64,000 nt of DNA from Belliella baltica DSM 15883 (lineage in GTDB: Bacteria; Bacteroidota; Bacteroidia; Cytophagales; Cyclobacteriaceae): positions 1,798,001 to 1,862,000 of the forward strand of contig NC_018010.1 in the NCBI RefSeq assembly GCF_000265405.1, in the 5' to 3' direction. Shown piece by piece: positions 21,708 through 31,865 of the stretch. Position numbers and translations under genes: made by a program. Below the pieces are notes generated by a model, which was given only the letters and a program-made list of their open reading frames with translations, had not been told where the DNA came from and did not search any database. Numbering within the stretch: the stretch's first letter is position 1; every line of letters begins with the position of its first letter.

Positions 21708-22340
21708 ATGTCTGGAATAATAGGTAGAAAAGTAGGAATGACTAGCATTTTTAGTGCCGATGGACGTAACGTCGCATGCACGCTAATAGAAGCTGGTCCT
21801 TGCGTAGTGACGCAAGTAAAAAATTTAGAAACAGACGGGTACAACGCTGTTCAGTTGGCTTACGGTGAGCGAAAGGAGAAAAACACTCCAAAGCCACTTA
21901 TCGGACACTTTAAAAAGGCCGGTACAACTCCGAAACAGAAAGTTGTTGAATTCAGAGACTTTAGGGTCGAATTCGAAGGTCAGGTTGATCTTGGAAAAAC
22001 TGTAGAAGCAGGCCAAGTATTTATAGAAGGTGACTTCGTAGATGCTATTGGTACTTCAAAAGGTAAAGGTTTCCAAGGTGTAGTTAAGCGTCATGGTTTT
22101 GCGGGTGTGGGTGGACAAACACACGGACAGCATAACAGAGGTAGACACCCTGGCTCCATTGGTGCATGTTCTTGGCCATCGAGAGTATTCAAAGGCATGA
22201 GAATGGCAGGTAGAACTGGTGGTGATAGAGTTAAAGTTATCAACTTGAAAGTGTTGAAGATTTACGCGGAGAAAAACTTGCTATTAGTAAGTGGTTCTGT
22301 CCCTGGTCCAAAAAATTCTTTCGTTATCCTAGAGAAGTAA
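21708..22340 (+). CDS. rplC: 50S ribosomal protein L3
   Basis: L3 is an early assembly protein whose loop reaches the peptidyl transferase centre. The 210 residues start [15 protein letters not shown] and contain [16 protein letters not shown], with the glutamine that PrmB methylates in many species, and [18 protein letters not shown]. The frame is open through the leader, but the ATG at 21708 gives the conserved N-terminus and lies downstream of the promoter. First gene of a long ribosomal protein unit, four bases before rplD. Confidence 0.97.
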   Translation: MSGIIGRKVGMTSIFSADGRNVACTLIEAGPCVVTQVKNLETDGYNAVQLAYGERKEKNTPKPLIGHFKKAGTTPKQKVVEFRDFRVEFEGQVDLGKTVEAGQVFIEGDFVDAIGTSKGKGFQGVVKRHGFAGVGGQTHGQHNRGRHPGSIGACSWPSRVFKGMRMAGRTGGDRVKVINLKVLKIYAEKNLLLVSGSVPGPKNSFVILEK

Positions 22341-22344
22341 GACA

Positions 22345-22974
22345 ATGGAATTAGCAGTATTAAAACATAACGGCGAAGAGACAGGTAGAAAAGTAACGCT
22401 TTCAGAAGAGATTTTTGGTGTTGAGCCAAATGATCACGCTATCTACCTTGATGTTAAACAGTTTTTGGCAAACCAAAGACAAGGTACACATAAATCAAAA
22501 GAGAGAAATGAAATTGCTGGATCTACTAAGAAGATCAAAAAGCAGAAAGGTACTGGCGGAGCAAGAGCCGGATCCATCAAATCTCCAGTGTTTAGAGGAG
22601 GAGGAAGAATTTTTGGTCCAAGACCAAGAAGTTATTCTTTCAAACTGAACAGAAAATTGAAGCAAGTGGCAAGAAAGTCTGCTTTAACTTATAAAGTAAG
22701 AGAAAATAGCCTAATGATTTTGGAAAATGTTTCATTTGATTCTCCAAGGACAAAGGATTACATAGCATTCTTGAATGGACTTTCTTTGACAGATAAGAAG
22801 ACACTTTTGGTTCTTCCTGAAGACAACAAAAATGTTTATCTATCAAGCAGAAATTTACCTAAAGCTAAGGTTGTTTCAGTAAATGATGTAAACACTTACG
22901 AACTACTTAACGCAGACAGTTTGATGTTGTGCGAAGGATCAGTAGGTATTTTAGAAACCCTATTATTGAAGTAA
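22345..22974 (+). CDS. rplD: 50S ribosomal protein L4
   Basis: L4 lines the peptide exit tunnel; its extended loop is visible as KGTGGARAGSIKSPVFRGGG followed by RIFGPRPRSYSF, around residues 70-90, and no macrolide-resistance deletion is evident. The 209 residues are normal. In E. coli L4 represses the S10 operon at transcription and translation; whether this holds in Bacteroidetes is not known from the sequence. It is four bases from both neighbours. Confidence 0.97.
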   Translation: MELAVLKHNGEETGRKVTLSEEIFGVEPNDHAIYLDVKQFLANQRQGTHKSKERNEIAGSTKKIKKQKGTGGARAGSIKSPVFRGGGRIFGPRPRSYSFKLNRKLKQVARKSALTYKVRENSLMILENVSFDSPRTKDYIAFLNGLSLTDKKTLLVLPEDNKNVYLSSRNLPKAKVVSVNDVNTYELLNADSLMLCEGSVGILETLLLK

Positions 22975-22978
22975 GACA

Positions 22979-23266
22979 ATGGAAATACTTAAAAAACCTT
23001 TGATTACGGAAAAGATTTCTGCGATGAACGAGAATGGTGTTTATGGATTCATAGTTGAAAAAACTGCGAAGAAGCCAGAAATCAAAAGAGCCGTAGAGAA
23101 AATGTATGGTGTAAAAGTAGTGGATGTAAGAACCATGCGATATGCAGGTAAATCAAAAACTAGATACACGAAAGCTAAAGTTGTAAGTGGGTTTACCAAT
23201 GCCTTCAAAAAAGCGATTGTACAAGTTGCTGAAGGAGAGGTAATCGATTTTTACGGAGAAATTTAA
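22979..23266 (+). CDS. rplW: 50S ribosomal protein L23
   Basis: L23 sits at the tunnel exit and docks trigger factor and the signal recognition particle. The 95-residue chain has the typical ILKKPLITEKISAMNENGVYGFIV start, the EIKRAVEKMYGVKVVDVRTM core, and a loop with lysines before the final strand. Length normal, position between L4 and L2 conserved. Confidence 0.97.
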   Translation: MEILKKPLITEKISAMNENGVYGFIVEKTAKKPEIKRAVEKMYGVKVVDVRTMRYAGKSKTRYTKAKVVSGFTNAFKKAIVQVAEGEVIDFYGEI

Positions 23267-23279
23267 TTGAATCAAAATC

Positions 23280-24104
23280 ATGGCAGTTAAAAAATTAAAG
23301 CCTGTAACCCCAGGAACCAGATTTAGAGTCGCTCCTGCATTTGATGAAATTACAGCATCAAAGCCAGAGAAATCTTTATTGGCTCCTTTGAAGAAGTCAG
23401 GCGGTAGAAATAATGTAGGTAAAATGACCTCCAGATATATTGGAGGTGGCCATAAGAGAAGACTTAGAATCGTTGATTTTAAGAGAACGAAGTTTGGTGT
23501 ACCAGCAGTAGTTAAATCTATTGAATATGATCCAAACAGAACAGCACGTCTAGCGCTATTATATTATGTTGACGGTGCAAAGGCTTACATTATTGCCCCG
23601 GAAGGTTTGCAAGTTGGACAAACAGTGATTTCCGGTGAAAGCGTAGCTCCAGAAATTGGAAACGCAATGCAATTGGTAAATATCCCTTTGGGTACCATTG
23701 TTCACAATCTAGAGTTAAAACCTGGTAAAGGTGGCGCCTTAGCAAGAAGTGCTGGTGGATACGCTCAGGTAGTTGCAAGAGATGGCAAGTATGTAACAGT
23801 TAAATTGCCTTCTGGGGAAATGAGACTTATACTTGGTGTTTGTATGGCAACTGTTGGTGTTGTTTCTAATGGAGACCACATGAACGTAGTGTTAGGTAAA
23901 GCTGGTAGAAACCGTTGGTTAGGAAGAAGACCTAGAACAAGAGGTGTGGCCATGAACCCTGTCGATCACCCTATGGGTGGTGGTGAAGGTCGTTCATCAG
24001 GTGGACACCCTAGATCTAGGACTGGTTTGCTTGCAAAAGGTAAGAAGACTAGATCTCCTAAAAAATATTCAAATAAATTCATTATCAGTAAAAGATCTAA
24101 ATAA
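23280..24104 (+). CDS. rplB: 50S ribosomal protein L2
   Basis: L2 is needed for subunit joining and supports the peptidyl transferase centre. The 274 residues contain the first domain with [18 protein letters not shown] and the C-terminal signature [20 protein letters not shown], which includes the conserved histidine near the catalytic centre. The C-terminus is very basic ([14 protein letters not shown]). It is two bases before rpsS. Confidence 0.98.
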   Translation: MAVKKLKPVTPGTRFRVAPAFDEITASKPEKSLLAPLKKSGGRNNVGKMTSRYIGGGHKRRLRIVDFKRTKFGVPAVVKSIEYDPNRTARLALLYYVDGAKAYIIAPEGLQVGQTVISGESVAPEIGNAMQLVNIPLGTIVHNLELKPGKGGALARSAGGYAQVVARDGKYVTVKLPSGEMRLILGVCMATVGVVSNGDHMNVVLGKAGRNRWLGRRPRTRGVAMNPVDHPMGGGEGRSSGGHPRSRTGLLAKGKKTRSPKKYSNKFIISKRSK

Positions 24105-24106
24105 CT

Positions 24107-24385
24107 ATGGCACGTTCATTAAAGAAAGGTCCTTATATAGAGCATCACTTGGCCAAAAAAGTGGATGTAATGAACGAGTCCGGAAAAAAATCAGTCATCA
24201 AGACTTGGTCGAGAAGATCAATGATTTCTCCGGATTTTGTAGGCCATACCTTTGCTGTGCATAATGGAAATAAATTTATTCCAGTGTTTGTAACAGACAA
24301 TATGGTAGGTCATAAATTAGGAGAGTTTGCTCCTACAAGAAACTTTAGAGGTCACATCGCCAAGAAAGATAAAGGAAAGAGATAA
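24107..24385 (+). CDS. rpsS: 30S ribosomal protein S19
   Basis: S19 forms a complex with S13 in the 30S head. The 92 residues begin [18 protein letters not shown], and the signature [27 protein letters not shown] is present in the middle, with [14 protein letters not shown] near the end. Standard length, tightly spaced between rplB and rplV. Confidence 0.98.
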   Translation: MARSLKKGPYIEHHLAKKVDVMNESGKKSVIKTWSRRSMISPDFVGHTFAVHNGNKFIPVFVTDNMVGHKLGEFAPTRNFRGHIAKKDKGKR

Positions 24386-24387
24386 TC

Positions 24388-24777
24388 ATGGAAGCAATAG
24401 CAAGATTAAACAACGTTCCTACTTCTACTCGCAAAATGCGATTGGTAGCTGACCTTGTAAGAGGTAAAAGAGTAGGGCATGCATTAAGTATACTGAAGTT
24501 TACACCAAATCATGGTGCTATTAAATTAGAGAAACTTCTTCTTTCTGCTGTGGCCAACTGGCAAGCAAAAAATCCAGACGAAAAACTTGAAGATGCTGAT
24601 TTGTTTATCAAAACAATTCAAGTTGATGGTGGTCGTATGTTGAAAAGACTGAGACCTGCTCCTCAAGGAAGAGCGCACAGAATACGTAAAAGATCAAATC
24701 ATGTGACTTTAGTTGTTGATGCATTCAGCACTGCAGTTACCGCTGATGAAGTACAAACAAAAGAAAACTCTAATTAA
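24388..24777 (+). CDS. rplV: 50S ribosomal protein L22
   Basis: L22 spans from the tunnel wall to the ribosome surface. The 129-residue chain has [19 protein letters not shown] at the start and the long hairpin with [20 protein letters not shown] followed by [11 protein letters not shown], the tunnel-facing loop; no resistance-type deletion is apparent. A short acidic tail of about ten residues follows the last strand. Confidence 0.97.
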   Translation: MEAIARLNNVPTSTRKMRLVADLVRGKRVGHALSILKFTPNHGAIKLEKLLLSAVANWQAKNPDEKLEDADLFIKTIQVDGGRMLKRLRPAPQGRAHRIRKRSNHVTLVVDAFSTAVTADEVQTKENSN

Positions 24778-24786
24778 GATTAGACT

Positions 24787-25521
24787 ATGGGACAAAAAGT
24801 AAACCCTATTGGTTTTAGACTTGGTGTAGTCAAAGGTTGGGATTCTAACTGGTACGGAGGTAAGGATTTTGCCGAGAAGCTTTATGAAGACCAACAAATC
24901 AGAAAGTATGTAAATGCTAGAATTCCAAAAGGCGGTATCTCTAAGGTAATAATCGAAAGAACCTTGAAAAGAATCACCCTAACAATACACACTGCCCGTC
25001 CGGGAGTTGTTATTGGTAAAGGTGGAGCTGAGGTTGATAAGCTTAAAGAGGAGTTGAAGAAATTGACCAACAAAGATGTTCAAATAAACATTTTTGAAAT
25101 TAAGCGACCAGAAATGGATGCTAAATTAGTTGGAGAATCAATAGCTCAGCAACTTCAAGCTCGTATTTCTTTCAGAAGAGCAATGAAACAATCTATAGCT
25201 GCTACCATGAGAGTAGGAGCAGAAGGTATCAAAGTGAAACTTTCTGGTAGATTGGGTGGAGCTGAGATGGCAAGATCTGAAATGTATAAAGAAGGTAGAA
25301 TCCCTCTACATACATTAAGAGCAGACATCGACTACGCTCTTTCTGAAGCAAACACAATCTATGGTATCATCGGTATCAAAGTTTGGATTTTCAAAGGCGA
25401 AGTTTATGGTAAGAGAGATCTTTCTCCGAATGTAGGTGCTGCCAATGAACCAAAAGGTGGAAATAACGCTAGAGGAAAGAGAAGAGAAGGCGGTCCAAAA
25501 AGAAGAAAGAGAAATAACTAA
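24787..25521 (+). CDS. rpsC: 30S ribosomal protein S3
   Basis: S3 forms the mRNA entry channel with S4 and S5. The 244 residues begin [14 protein letters not shown] and include the KH domain GXXG loop in [14 protein letters not shown]. The C-terminal domain carries [13 protein letters not shown], and the protein ends with a strongly basic tail ([15 protein letters not shown]). Order rplV-rpsC-rplP is as in other bacteria. Confidence 0.98.
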   Translation: MGQKVNPIGFRLGVVKGWDSNWYGGKDFAEKLYEDQQIRKYVNARIPKGGISKVIIERTLKRITLTIHTARPGVVIGKGGAEVDKLKEELKKLTNKDVQINIFEIKRPEMDAKLVGESIAQQLQARISFRRAMKQSIAATMRVGAEGIKVKLSGRLGGAEMARSEMYKEGRIPLHTLRADIDYALSEANTIYGIIGIKVWIFKGEVYGKRDLSPNVGAANEPKGGNNARGKRREGGPKRRKRNN

Positions 25522-25543
25522 TTTTCACCCTAAGTGAGAAATC

Positions 25544-25963
25544 ATGTTACAGCCAAAAAGAACGAAATATAGAAAAATGCACAAGGGCAGAGTCAAAGGC
25601 ATTGCACAAAGAGGGCACACGCTCTCATTTGGCAACTTTGGTATCAAGTCCCTTGAAGCTGGATGGATAACCTCGCGTCAAATTGAAGCAGCAAGGATTG
25701 CAATGACGAGAGCGATGAAAAGAGAAGGTCAGGTTTGGATCAGAATATTCCCTGATAAGCCTATCACCAAAAAACCTGCAGAGGTTCGTATGGGTAAAGG
25801 TAAGGGTGCTCCTGAGTATTGGGTAGCAGTGATCAAGCCAGGAACTATCCTTTTTGAAGCGACTGGAGTAAGTCTTGAAGTTGCCAAAGAAGCATTAAGA
25901 CTAGCACAACAGAAACTTCCTGTAAGTACAAATTTTGTAGTACGTAGGGATTACGTAGGATAA
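25544..25963 (+). CDS. rplP: 50S ribosomal protein L16
   Basis: L16 helps shape the A site and binds the tRNA elbow. The 139 residues begin [19 protein letters not shown] and include [24 protein letters not shown] and the loop [23 protein letters not shown], the family signature and the usual arginine-modification region. Normal length; 8 bases before rpmC. Confidence 0.98.
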   Translation: MLQPKRTKYRKMHKGRVKGIAQRGHTLSFGNFGIKSLEAGWITSRQIEAARIAMTRAMKREGQVWIRIFPDKPITKKPAEVRMGKGKGAPEYWVAVIKPGTILFEATGVSLEVAKEALRLAQQKLPVSTNFVVRRDYVG

Positions 25964-25971
25964 TAAAAGCT

Positions 25972-26166
25972 ATGAAAAATTCAGAAATCAACTCACTTTC
26001 AAAAAGTGAACTAATCGAGAGAATCGCTGCTGAGCAATCTAATTTGACAAAGATGCGTTTTGCCCATGCAATCTCTCCGATTGAGAATCCTAATAAATTA
26101 AAAGAGACAAAGCGTACAATCGCGAGATTGAAAACTGCTTTGACGGCATCACAATTAGCTAAATAA
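25972..26166 (+). CDS. rpmC: 50S ribosomal protein L29
   Basis: L29 is a small helical hairpin near the tunnel exit, next to L23. The 64-residue chain shows [21 protein letters not shown] followed by the second helix [16 protein letters not shown], typical of the family. Position between rplP and rpsQ supports the call. Confidence 0.95.
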   Translation: MKNSEINSLSKSELIERIAAEQSNLTKMRFAHAISPIENPNKLKETKRTIARLKTALTASQLAK

Positions 26167-26174
26167 GAATCAAG

Positions 26175-26438
26175 ATGGCTACTACTGAGAGAAATCTACG
26201 TAAAGAAAGAATAGGAAAAGTAGTCAGCAACAAGATGGATAAATCCATCACAGTTGCCGTCGAGAGAAGGGTAAAACATCCTATCTACGGTAAATTTGTT
26301 GCCAAGACTACCAAATTTATGGTTCATGACGAGAATAACGAATGCCAATCTGGCGACCTCGTTAAGATAAGCGAAACTCGTCCGCTGAGTAAGAATAAGC
26401 GTTGGAGATTAGTAGAAATTATAGAAAAGGCTAAATAA
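26175..26438 (+). CDS. rpsQ: 30S ribosomal protein S17
   Basis: S17 is an OB-fold protein of the 30S body. The 87 residues contain [21 protein letters not shown] and the signature [23 protein letters not shown]. Standard length, one base before rplN. Confidence 0.97.
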   Translation: MATTERNLRKERIGKVVSNKMDKSITVAVERRVKHPIYGKFVAKTTKFMVHDENNECQSGDLVKISETRPLSKNKRWRLVEIIEKAK

Positions 26439-26439
26439 C

Positions 26440-26808
26440 ATGGTACAACAAGAATCCAGACTAAGCGTAGCGGATAATTCAGGTGCTAAAGAAGTGCTTG
26501 TGATCCGCGTATTGGGAGGAACCAAGAAAAGATATGCTTCTATCGGGGATAAAGTTGTAGTGACTGTTAAATCCGCTCTTTCTTCTAGTAACATGAAAAA
26601 AGGAACCGTTTCTAAAGCGGTGATCGTGAGAACAAAGAAAGAAATTAGAAGAAAAGACGGTTCTTATATCCGATTTGAAGATAATGCTGCTGTTCTCCTT
26701 AATAACAACGACGAACCTAGAGGAACTCGGATCTTCGGCCCTGTCGCGAGAGAATTGAGAGAGAAGCAGTTTATGAAGATTGTATCCTTGGCCCCAGAAG
26801 TATTGTAA
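26440..26808 (+). CDS. rplN: 50S ribosomal protein L14
   Basis: L14 contacts L19 and the 30S subunit in an intersubunit bridge. The 122 residues begin [19 protein letters not shown] and include the signature region [35 protein letters not shown] (split by the barrel strands) and [20 protein letters not shown]. This is a fully typical sequence, two bases from rplX. Confidence 0.98.
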   Translation: MVQQESRLSVADNSGAKEVLVIRVLGGTKKRYASIGDKVVVTVKSALSSSNMKKGTVSKAVIVRTKKEIRRKDGSYIRFEDNAAVLLNNNDEPRGTRIFGPVARELREKQFMKIVSLAPEVL

Positions 26809-26810
26809 TC

Positions 26811-27155
26811 ATGGAAAGAAAATTCAATAAACAACCCAAATTACACATCAGAACAGGTGATACTGTAAAAGTATTGGCTGGTGATGATAAGGGTAAGACA
26901 GGTAAAGTACTTTCTGTAAACCTTGAAAAAAGGAGAGCAGTGGTAGAAGGCATTAATACAGTAACAAAACACGTAAAGCCGACTGCTACAAACCCTCAAG
27001 GTGGAATTGAAAAAAGAGAGGCAGCTGTACATATTAGTAACCTTATGTTGGTAGATCCTAAATCAGGTGAAGCTACTAGAATTGGTAGAAAACTAGGTGA
27101 AAACGGAAAATTAGTTAGATATTCTAAGAAAACTGGGGAGGTGATCAATGGCTAA
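26811..27155 (+). CDS. rplX: 50S ribosomal protein L24
   Basis: L24 initiates 50S assembly. The KOW motif reads [19 protein letters not shown] near residues 16-35, and the 114-residue length is a little longer than the E. coli protein, as is usual in Bacteroidetes. The last codons overlap the start of rplE by eight bases, which suggests translational coupling. Confidence 0.97.
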   Translation: MERKFNKQPKLHIRTGDTVKVLAGDDKGKTGKVLSVNLEKRRAVVEGINTVTKHVKPTATNPQGGIEKREAAVHISNLMLVDPKSGEATRIGRKLGENGKLVRYSKKTGEVING

Positions 27156-27708
27156 TCCTAGAATGAAAGATAAGTATCTTACTGAAATTGCTCCAGCATT
27201 AAAGGAGAAATTCCAGTATAAGTCAACAATGCAAGTACCTAAATTGACCAAAATTGTGTTGAACAAAGGTATTGGTGCTGCAGTTGCTGACAAGAAATTA
27301 GTAGATCAAGGAGTTGAGGAACTTTCTTTGATCACAGGACAAAGAGCTGTAGCTACTAAAGCAAAAAACTCTATCTCTAACTTTAAGTTAAGAGAAGAGA
27401 TGCCAATTGGAGCTAAGGTTACTTTGAGAGGTGATAGAATGTACGAATTTCTTGATAGGCTGGCTACTGTTGCTCTTCCTCGAGTAAGAGATTTCAAAGG
27501 TATCAGTGATAAAGGTTTTGATGGAAGAGGAAATTATACGCTTGGTGTTACTGAGCAAATTATTTTCCCAGAAATCAGCATTGAAAAAGTAAACAGAATC
27601 TCAGGTATGGATATCACATTCGTGACAACTGCCGAAACAGACGAAGAAAGCTTCTCTTTGCTTAAAGCTTTTGGAATGCCTTTTATCAACAAAAATAATC
27701 CTGAATAA
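27148..27708 (+). CDS. rplE: 50S ribosomal protein L5
   Basis: L5 binds 5S rRNA and the P-site tRNA in the central protuberance. The 186 residues include the signature [18 protein letters not shown] and a conserved core with [26 protein letters not shown]. It overlaps rplX by eight bases. Normal length and order. Confidence 0.98.
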   Translation: MANPRMKDKYLTEIAPALKEKFQYKSTMQVPKLTKIVLNKGIGAAVADKKLVDQGVEELSLITGQRAVATKAKNSISNFKLREEMPIGAKVTLRGDRMYEFLDRLATVALPRVRDFKGISDKGFDGRGNYTLGVTEQIIFPEISIEKVNRISGMDITFVTTAETDEESFSLLKAFGMPFINKNNPE

Positions 27709-27710
27709 TT

Positions 27711-27980
27711 ATGGCAAGAGAATCATTAAAAGCTCGTGAGAGAAAAAGAGAACGTCTTGTAGCCAAGTACGCTAAGAAAAGAGCAGAATTAAAAGCTGCG
27801 GGTGATTACGAAGCTTTGGATAAGTTACCAAGAAACTCTTCTCCTGTTAGACTTCATAATAGATGTAAATTGACAGGTCGTCCGAAAGGTTACATGAGAA
27901 AATTTGGTATCAACAGGGTTACTTTCAGAGAAATGGCCTCTGCTGGAAAAATTCCTGGTGTTACTAAGTCAAGCTGGTAA
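27711..27980 (+). CDS. rpsN: 30S ribosomal protein S14, zinc-free type
   Basis: S14 lies in the 30S head. The 89-residue chain is the longer, zinc-independent type: it has a single cysteine in [23 protein letters not shown] and lacks the CxxC pairs of the short zinc-binding form. The C-terminus [11 protein letters not shown] is canonical. It is the last gene before a new promoter upstream of rpsH. Confidence 0.97.
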   Translation: MARESLKARERKRERLVAKYAKKRAELKAAGDYEALDKLPRNSSPVRLHNRCKLTGRPKGYMRKFGINRVTFREMASAGKIPGVTKSSW

Positions 27981-27994
27981 AAATCGGACAAAAG

Positions 27995-28025
27995 TTTTTA
28001 TTCTTAAAATCATTGTGTAACTTTG
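27995..28025 (+). promoter_or_regulatory. Internal promoter before rpsH
   Basis: TAACTTTG at 28018-28025 is an exact -7 element; the -33 position 19 bases upstream reads TTTT rather than TTTG. The 83-base gap between rpsN and rpsH, unusual in this tightly packed block, supports a promoter here. Confidence 0.6.
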
Positions 28026-28063
28026 CACGCCCGAAATGGGTGTGCAGTTAGACTTATATAAAT

Positions 28064-28459
28064 ATGACTGATCCAATAGCTGATTATTTGACCAGATTAA
28101 GAAATGCCATTAAGGCATCTCACAGAATCGTTGAGATTCCCGCTTCTAATATCAAAAAAGAACTTACTAAAGTTCTTCATGATAAAGGATATATTCAAAA
28201 TTACAAATTTGAAGAAGTTGGTCCTCAGGGATCTATCAAAATTGCTTTGAAATATAATCCTTCTACGAAGCAGAATGCAATTGTAAGTCTTGCTAGAGTT
28301 AGCAAGCCTGGTCTAAGAAAATATGTTAAACATGATGAGCTACCTAGAGTTATCAACGGCCTAGGTGTAGCTATTATGTCCACTTCGAAAGGTGTAATGA
28401 CCGATAAAGAAGCCCGTACTGAAGGTATAGGCGGAGAAGTACTTTGTTACGTTTATTAA
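28064..28459 (+). CDS. rpsH: 30S ribosomal protein S8
   Basis: S8 binds the central domain of 16S rRNA; in E. coli it also represses the spc operon. The 131 residues begin [16 protein letters not shown] and contain the C-terminal signature [22 protein letters not shown]. It is likely the first gene of a transcript starting at the promoter in front of it. Confidence 0.98.
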   Translation: MTDPIADYLTRLRNAIKASHRIVEIPASNIKKELTKVLHDKGYIQNYKFEEVGPQGSIKIALKYNPSTKQNAIVSLARVSKPGLRKYVKHDELPRVINGLGVAIMSTSKGVMTDKEARTEGIGGEVLCYVY

Positions 28460-28468
28460 TTAACCGTT

Positions 28469-29026
28469 ATGTCTAGAATAGGTAAAAAACCAATAAATCT
28501 ACCAGCGGGTGTTACTGTAGACGTGTCAGCACACAATACTGTCACTGTTAAAGGTCCCAAAGGTACGCTAACTCAGGATGTGAATCCCGATATTACCGTT
28601 GCGGTTGAAGCTAACCAAATTGTAGTAACAAGACCTACAGAATCAAAGAGACATAAATCTCTTCATGGTTTATATAGATCATTGTTAAATAATATGGTTA
28701 TCGGTGTTTCCGATGGTTACAAGAAAGAATTAGAATTGGTCGGAGTGGGTTACAAAGCCTCGAACCAAGGGCAAATTCTTGAATTGGCACTAGGTTACTC
28801 ACACAACATTTTCTTTGCTCTTCCTGATTCAATTTCATTGAAAACAGAGACACCAAAAGGTAAAAATCCTTTAGTGACTTTAGAAGGTATAGATAAGGAA
28901 TTGATTGGACAAGTAGCAGCAAAAATCAAATCATTACGTAAAGTAGAGCCTTACAAAGGTAAAGGTGTTCGCTTTGTTGGTGAGATTGTAAGACGTAAAG
29001 CTGGTAAAACCGCAGGTAAAAAATAA
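28469..29026 (+). CDS. rplF: 50S ribosomal protein L6
   Basis: L6 lies near the sarcin-ricin loop. The 185 residues begin [19 protein letters not shown] and end in the family signature [21 protein letters not shown]. The two repeated L6 folds are of the normal size. Spacing of five bases to rplR. Confidence 0.98.
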   Translation: MSRIGKKPINLPAGVTVDVSAHNTVTVKGPKGTLTQDVNPDITVAVEANQIVVTRPTESKRHKSLHGLYRSLLNNMVIGVSDGYKKELELVGVGYKASNQGQILELALGYSHNIFFALPDSISLKTETPKGKNPLVTLEGIDKELIGQVAAKIKSLRKVEPYKGKGVRFVGEIVRRKAGKTAGKK

Positions 29027-29031
29027 TTAAG

Positions 29032-29379
29032 ATGGCTTTTAATAAGAATTCAAGAAGACTTAGAATCAAAAAAAGTATCCGAAGAAAGATCAACGGGACA
29101 GATTCTAGACCTCGTTTGTCAGTATTTAAAAGCAATACTGGTATATACGCTCAATTAGTTGATGACCTTAAGGGTCATACACTTGCGCAAGCCTCTTCCA
29201 AAGAACTTGGTGCTAAAAACAATACTATTTCAGTTTCTAAAGAAGTAGGATTGAAATTGGCTGAGAGAGCAGTTGCTAATGGTGTTGCTTCTGTGGTATT
29301 TGACAGAAGTGGTTATTTATATCATGGTAATGTTAAAGCTCTTGCCGATGGTGCAAGGGAAGGTGGCCTTAAATTTTAA
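29032..29379 (+). CDS. rplR: 50S ribosomal protein L18
   Basis: L18 binds 5S rRNA with L5. The 115 residues contain [20 protein letters not shown] near the start and the C-terminal [27 protein letters not shown]. The N-terminal extension is short and basic. Position rplF-rplR-rpsE is conserved. Confidence 0.98.
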   Translation: MAFNKNSRRLRIKKSIRRKINGTDSRPRLSVFKSNTGIYAQLVDDLKGHTLAQASSKELGAKNNTISVSKEVGLKLAERAVANGVASVVFDRSGYLYHGNVKALADGAREGGLKF

Positions 29380-29387
29380 TAGATATT

Positions 29388-29906
29388 ATGTCTCAAGTTA
29401 AAAGAAAACCCATAAGGGCAACAGATACAGAACTAAAAGAGAAAGTAGTTGCTATCAACCGTGTTGCTAAGGTAGTTAAAGGTGGTAGAAGATTTTCATT
29501 TTCTGCGATCGTTGTAGTAGGAGATAGCAATGGTGTAGTTGGATACGGATTAGGTAAAGCTAATGAAGTGACTGACGCAATTACTAAAGGTATCGAAGAC
29601 GCTAAGAAAAATCTAGTTCGTGTTCCAATCCTGAAAGGGACTATTCCTCACGAACAATTAGGTAAATATGGTGGTGGTTTCGTATTGATCAAACCGGCTG
29701 CTCCAGGTACTGGAGTTATCGCAGGTGGTGCAATGCGTGCTGTACTTGAAAGTGCTGGTGTTACTGACGTTCTAGCTAAATCAAAAGGTTCATCAAATCC
29801 TCACAACGTAGTAAAAGCGACTATTGATGCTTTAACGCAGTTGAGAGATGCTATTGCCGTTTCTCAGCAAAGAGGAGTAAAAATGTCAAAAGTTTTTAAC
29901 GGTTAA
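29388..29906 (+). CDS. rpsE: 30S ribosomal protein S5
   Basis: S5 takes part in decoding accuracy and the mRNA entry channel. The 172 residues contain the double-stranded RNA-binding-like N-terminal domain with [18 protein letters not shown] and [14 protein letters not shown], then the C-terminal domain with [19 protein letters not shown]. No spectinomycin-resistance change can be judged by eye. Confidence 0.98.
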   Translation: MSQVKRKPIRATDTELKEKVVAINRVAKVVKGGRRFSFSAIVVVGDSNGVVGYGLGKANEVTDAITKGIEDAKKNLVRVPILKGTIPHEQLGKYGGGFVLIKPAAPGTGVIAGGAMRAVLESAGVTDVLAKSKGSSNPHNVVKATIDALTQLRDAIAVSQQRGVKMSKVFNG

Positions 29907-29910
29907 GGAT

Positions 29911-30090
29911 ATGGCTAAGATTAAAGTAACGCAAGTAAGAAGCATTATCAAGAGACCAAAAGATCAAAAAGCAACGATTGTAGCTTTAGGTCTTGGTAGA
30001 ATCAACAGAACTGTAGAAGTTGAAAATACTCCTCAGATCGCTGGAATGGTAAGAAAAGTAAGTCACCTTGTAAAAGTGGAGGAAGCTTAA
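29911..30090 (+). CDS. rpmD: 50S ribosomal protein L30
   Basis: A 59-residue protein translated from ATG at 29911: [19 protein letters not shown], then [20 protein letters not shown] and a short C-terminal helix. This matches L30, a small 50S protein found between S5 and L15. It lies four bases after rpsE and two before rplO. It is short enough to be missed by length-filtered gene finding. Confidence 0.95.
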   Translation: MAKIKVTQVRSIIKRPKDQKATIVALGLGRINRTVEVENTPQIAGMVRKVSHLVKVEEA

Positions 30091-30092
30091 TC

Positions 30093-30539
30093 ATGAAATT
30101 ACATACATTAAAACCTGCTGAAGGTTCTGTAAAAAATAGAAAAAGAATTGGTCGTGGTACTGGTTCTGGTAGAGGTGGTACTTCTACTAGAGGTCATAAA
30201 GGGGCTAAATCTAGATCTGGTTACAAATCTAAATTAGGATTTGAAGGTGGTCAGATGCCACTTCAAAGAAGAGTACCGAAATTTGGTTTCAAAAGTCTTA
30301 ATAGAATAGAGTGCAAGCCTATAAATCTTGCTGCTTTACAAGATTTATCAGAGAAATATAGCTTAGATGCTATTACTTTCGATGTTTTGGTTGAGCATGG
30401 ATTAGTTTCTAAGAAAGATGTTGTAAAAGTCCTTGGTATGGGCGAACTTACAGCGAAATTGAATGTAAGTGCTCACTATTTCTCTGCTTCTGCTGTTGAG
30501 GCTATTGAGAAAGTTGGCGGAACAGTTAACAAGATTTAA
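30093..30539 (+). CDS. rplO: 50S ribosomal protein L15
   Basis: L15 has a long basic extension that reaches into the 23S rRNA core: RIGRGTGSGRGGTSTRGHKG followed by SRSGYKSKLGFEGGQMPLQRR at residues ~20-60. The globular C-terminal half (residues 75-148) ends EAIEKVGGTVNKI. Normal length; three bases before secY. Confidence 0.98.
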   Translation: MKLHTLKPAEGSVKNRKRIGRGTGSGRGGTSTRGHKGAKSRSGYKSKLGFEGGQMPLQRRVPKFGFKSLNRIECKPINLAALQDLSEKYSLDAITFDVLVEHGLVSKKDVVKVLGMGELTAKLNVSAHYFSASAVEAIEKVGGTVNKI

Positions 30540-30542
30540 TAA

Positions 30543-31865
30543 ATGAAAAAGTTTATCTCAACAGTTAAGAATATCTTTTCTATTGAAGATCTAAGAATCC
30601 GTATCTGGAATACAATTGGATTTCTGGTTGTATTCAGGTTAGGTTCTTTTATCGTATTACCTGGTGTTGATCCATCAAAATTAGAGGATGCACCAGAAGG
30701 GATTTTCGGTTTGATAGATACATTCCTTGGAGGAGCATTTAGTAACGCTTCAATCTTTGGTTTGGGAATTATGCCCTATATATCTGCTTCCATTGTGTTG
30801 CAGTTATTGACTGTTGGAGTACCTTATTTTCAAAAATTACAAAAAGAGGGAGAGTCTGGTCGAAAAAGAATCAACCAAATTACTCGTGTTTTGACCATTG
30901 CAATTACCGTTGCTCAGGGTATTGGCTACATTACGGCTACTATTTTACCAACAGGTGCAGTAATGGTAGGTACTACCCTCTTTATGTTTAGTTCTCTTGT
31001 TTTGTTATCTGCTGGGACTATGTTCTGTATGTGGCTTGGAGAGAAAATCACTGAGAAAGGCATTGGGAATGGTATTTCGATGTTGATAATGATTGGTATT
31101 ATCTCCAGATTCCCAGGAGCTATTATTGCAGAAGGGTTATCAAAAGGAACCTCTGGATTATTGCTCATTTTAATTGAAGCAGCGGTTTTATTCTTTGTTG
31201 TTTATGGTGTAGTAGCACTTACTGAGGCAACTAGAAGAATTCCAGTTCAATATGCAAAACAAGTCGTGGGCGGAAAGGTTTATGGGGGTCAAAGACAGTA
31301 TATTCCTATCAAGGTTAATGCTTCTGGTGTAATGCCAATTATCTTTGCACAGTCATTGATGTTTCTTCCTGCATTAATTGCTCAAATTTGGTCTAGTGAA
31401 AGTGATATTGCAAATTACATAGGAGCTACTTTCTCTGATTTTACATCATGGCAGTATAATCTAGTTTTTGCTTTAATGATCATTCTATTCACTTTCTTCT
31501 ACACAGCAATCACAGTTAACCCTGAACAGATTTCTGAGGATTTGAAACGTAATGGTGGTTTTGTTCCTGGTATCAAACCTGGAGCTCCAACATCAGAATT
31601 TATTGATAATATCATTTCAAGGATTACGCTTCCTGGTTCAGTGCTTTTAGCATTAGTAGCTATTTTACCAGCCTTTGCTATTATAGCTGGAGTTGGTGGA
31701 GAGTTTGCTCAATTCTATGGTGGTACTTCTCTTCTAATTATGGTAGGTGTTATCATGGATACTTTGAGACAAATTGAAAGTTACTTGTTGATGAGACATT
31801 ACGAAGGAATGATGAAAAGTGGGAATATGAAAAATAATCCTTCTAATTACGCTCCAGCGATATGA
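30543..31865 (+). CDS. secY: Preprotein translocase subunit SecY
   Basis: SecY forms the protein-conducting channel of the inner membrane with SecE and SecG. The 440 residues show ten hydrophobic segments; conserved blocks include FRLGSFIVLPGVDP after the first span, GIMPYISASIVLQLL in the plug/TM2 region, the cytoplasmic loop with RRIPVQYAKQVVGG, and NPEQISEDLKRNGGFVPGI. The stop overlaps the map start in an ATGA, so the two are coupled. Confidence 0.98.
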   Translation: MKKFISTVKNIFSIEDLRIRIWNTIGFLVVFRLGSFIVLPGVDPSKLEDAPEGIFGLIDTFLGGAFSNASIFGLGIMPYISASIVLQLLTVGVPYFQKLQKEGESGRKRINQITRVLTIAITVAQGIGYITATILPTGAVMVGTTLFMFSSLVLLSAGTMFCMWLGEKITEKGIGNGISMLIMIGIISRFPGAIIAEGLSKGTSGLLLILIEAAVLFFVVYGVVALTEATRRIPVQYAKQVVGGKVYGGQRQYIPIKVNASGVMPIIFAQSLMFLPALIAQIWSSESDIANYIGATFSDFTSWQYNLVFALMIILFTFFYTAITVNPEQISEDLKRNGGFVPGIKPGAPTSEFIDNIISRITLPGSVLLALVAILPAFAIIAGVGGEFAQFYGGTSLLIMVGVIMDTLRQIESYLLMRHYEGMMKSGNMKNNPSNYAPAI

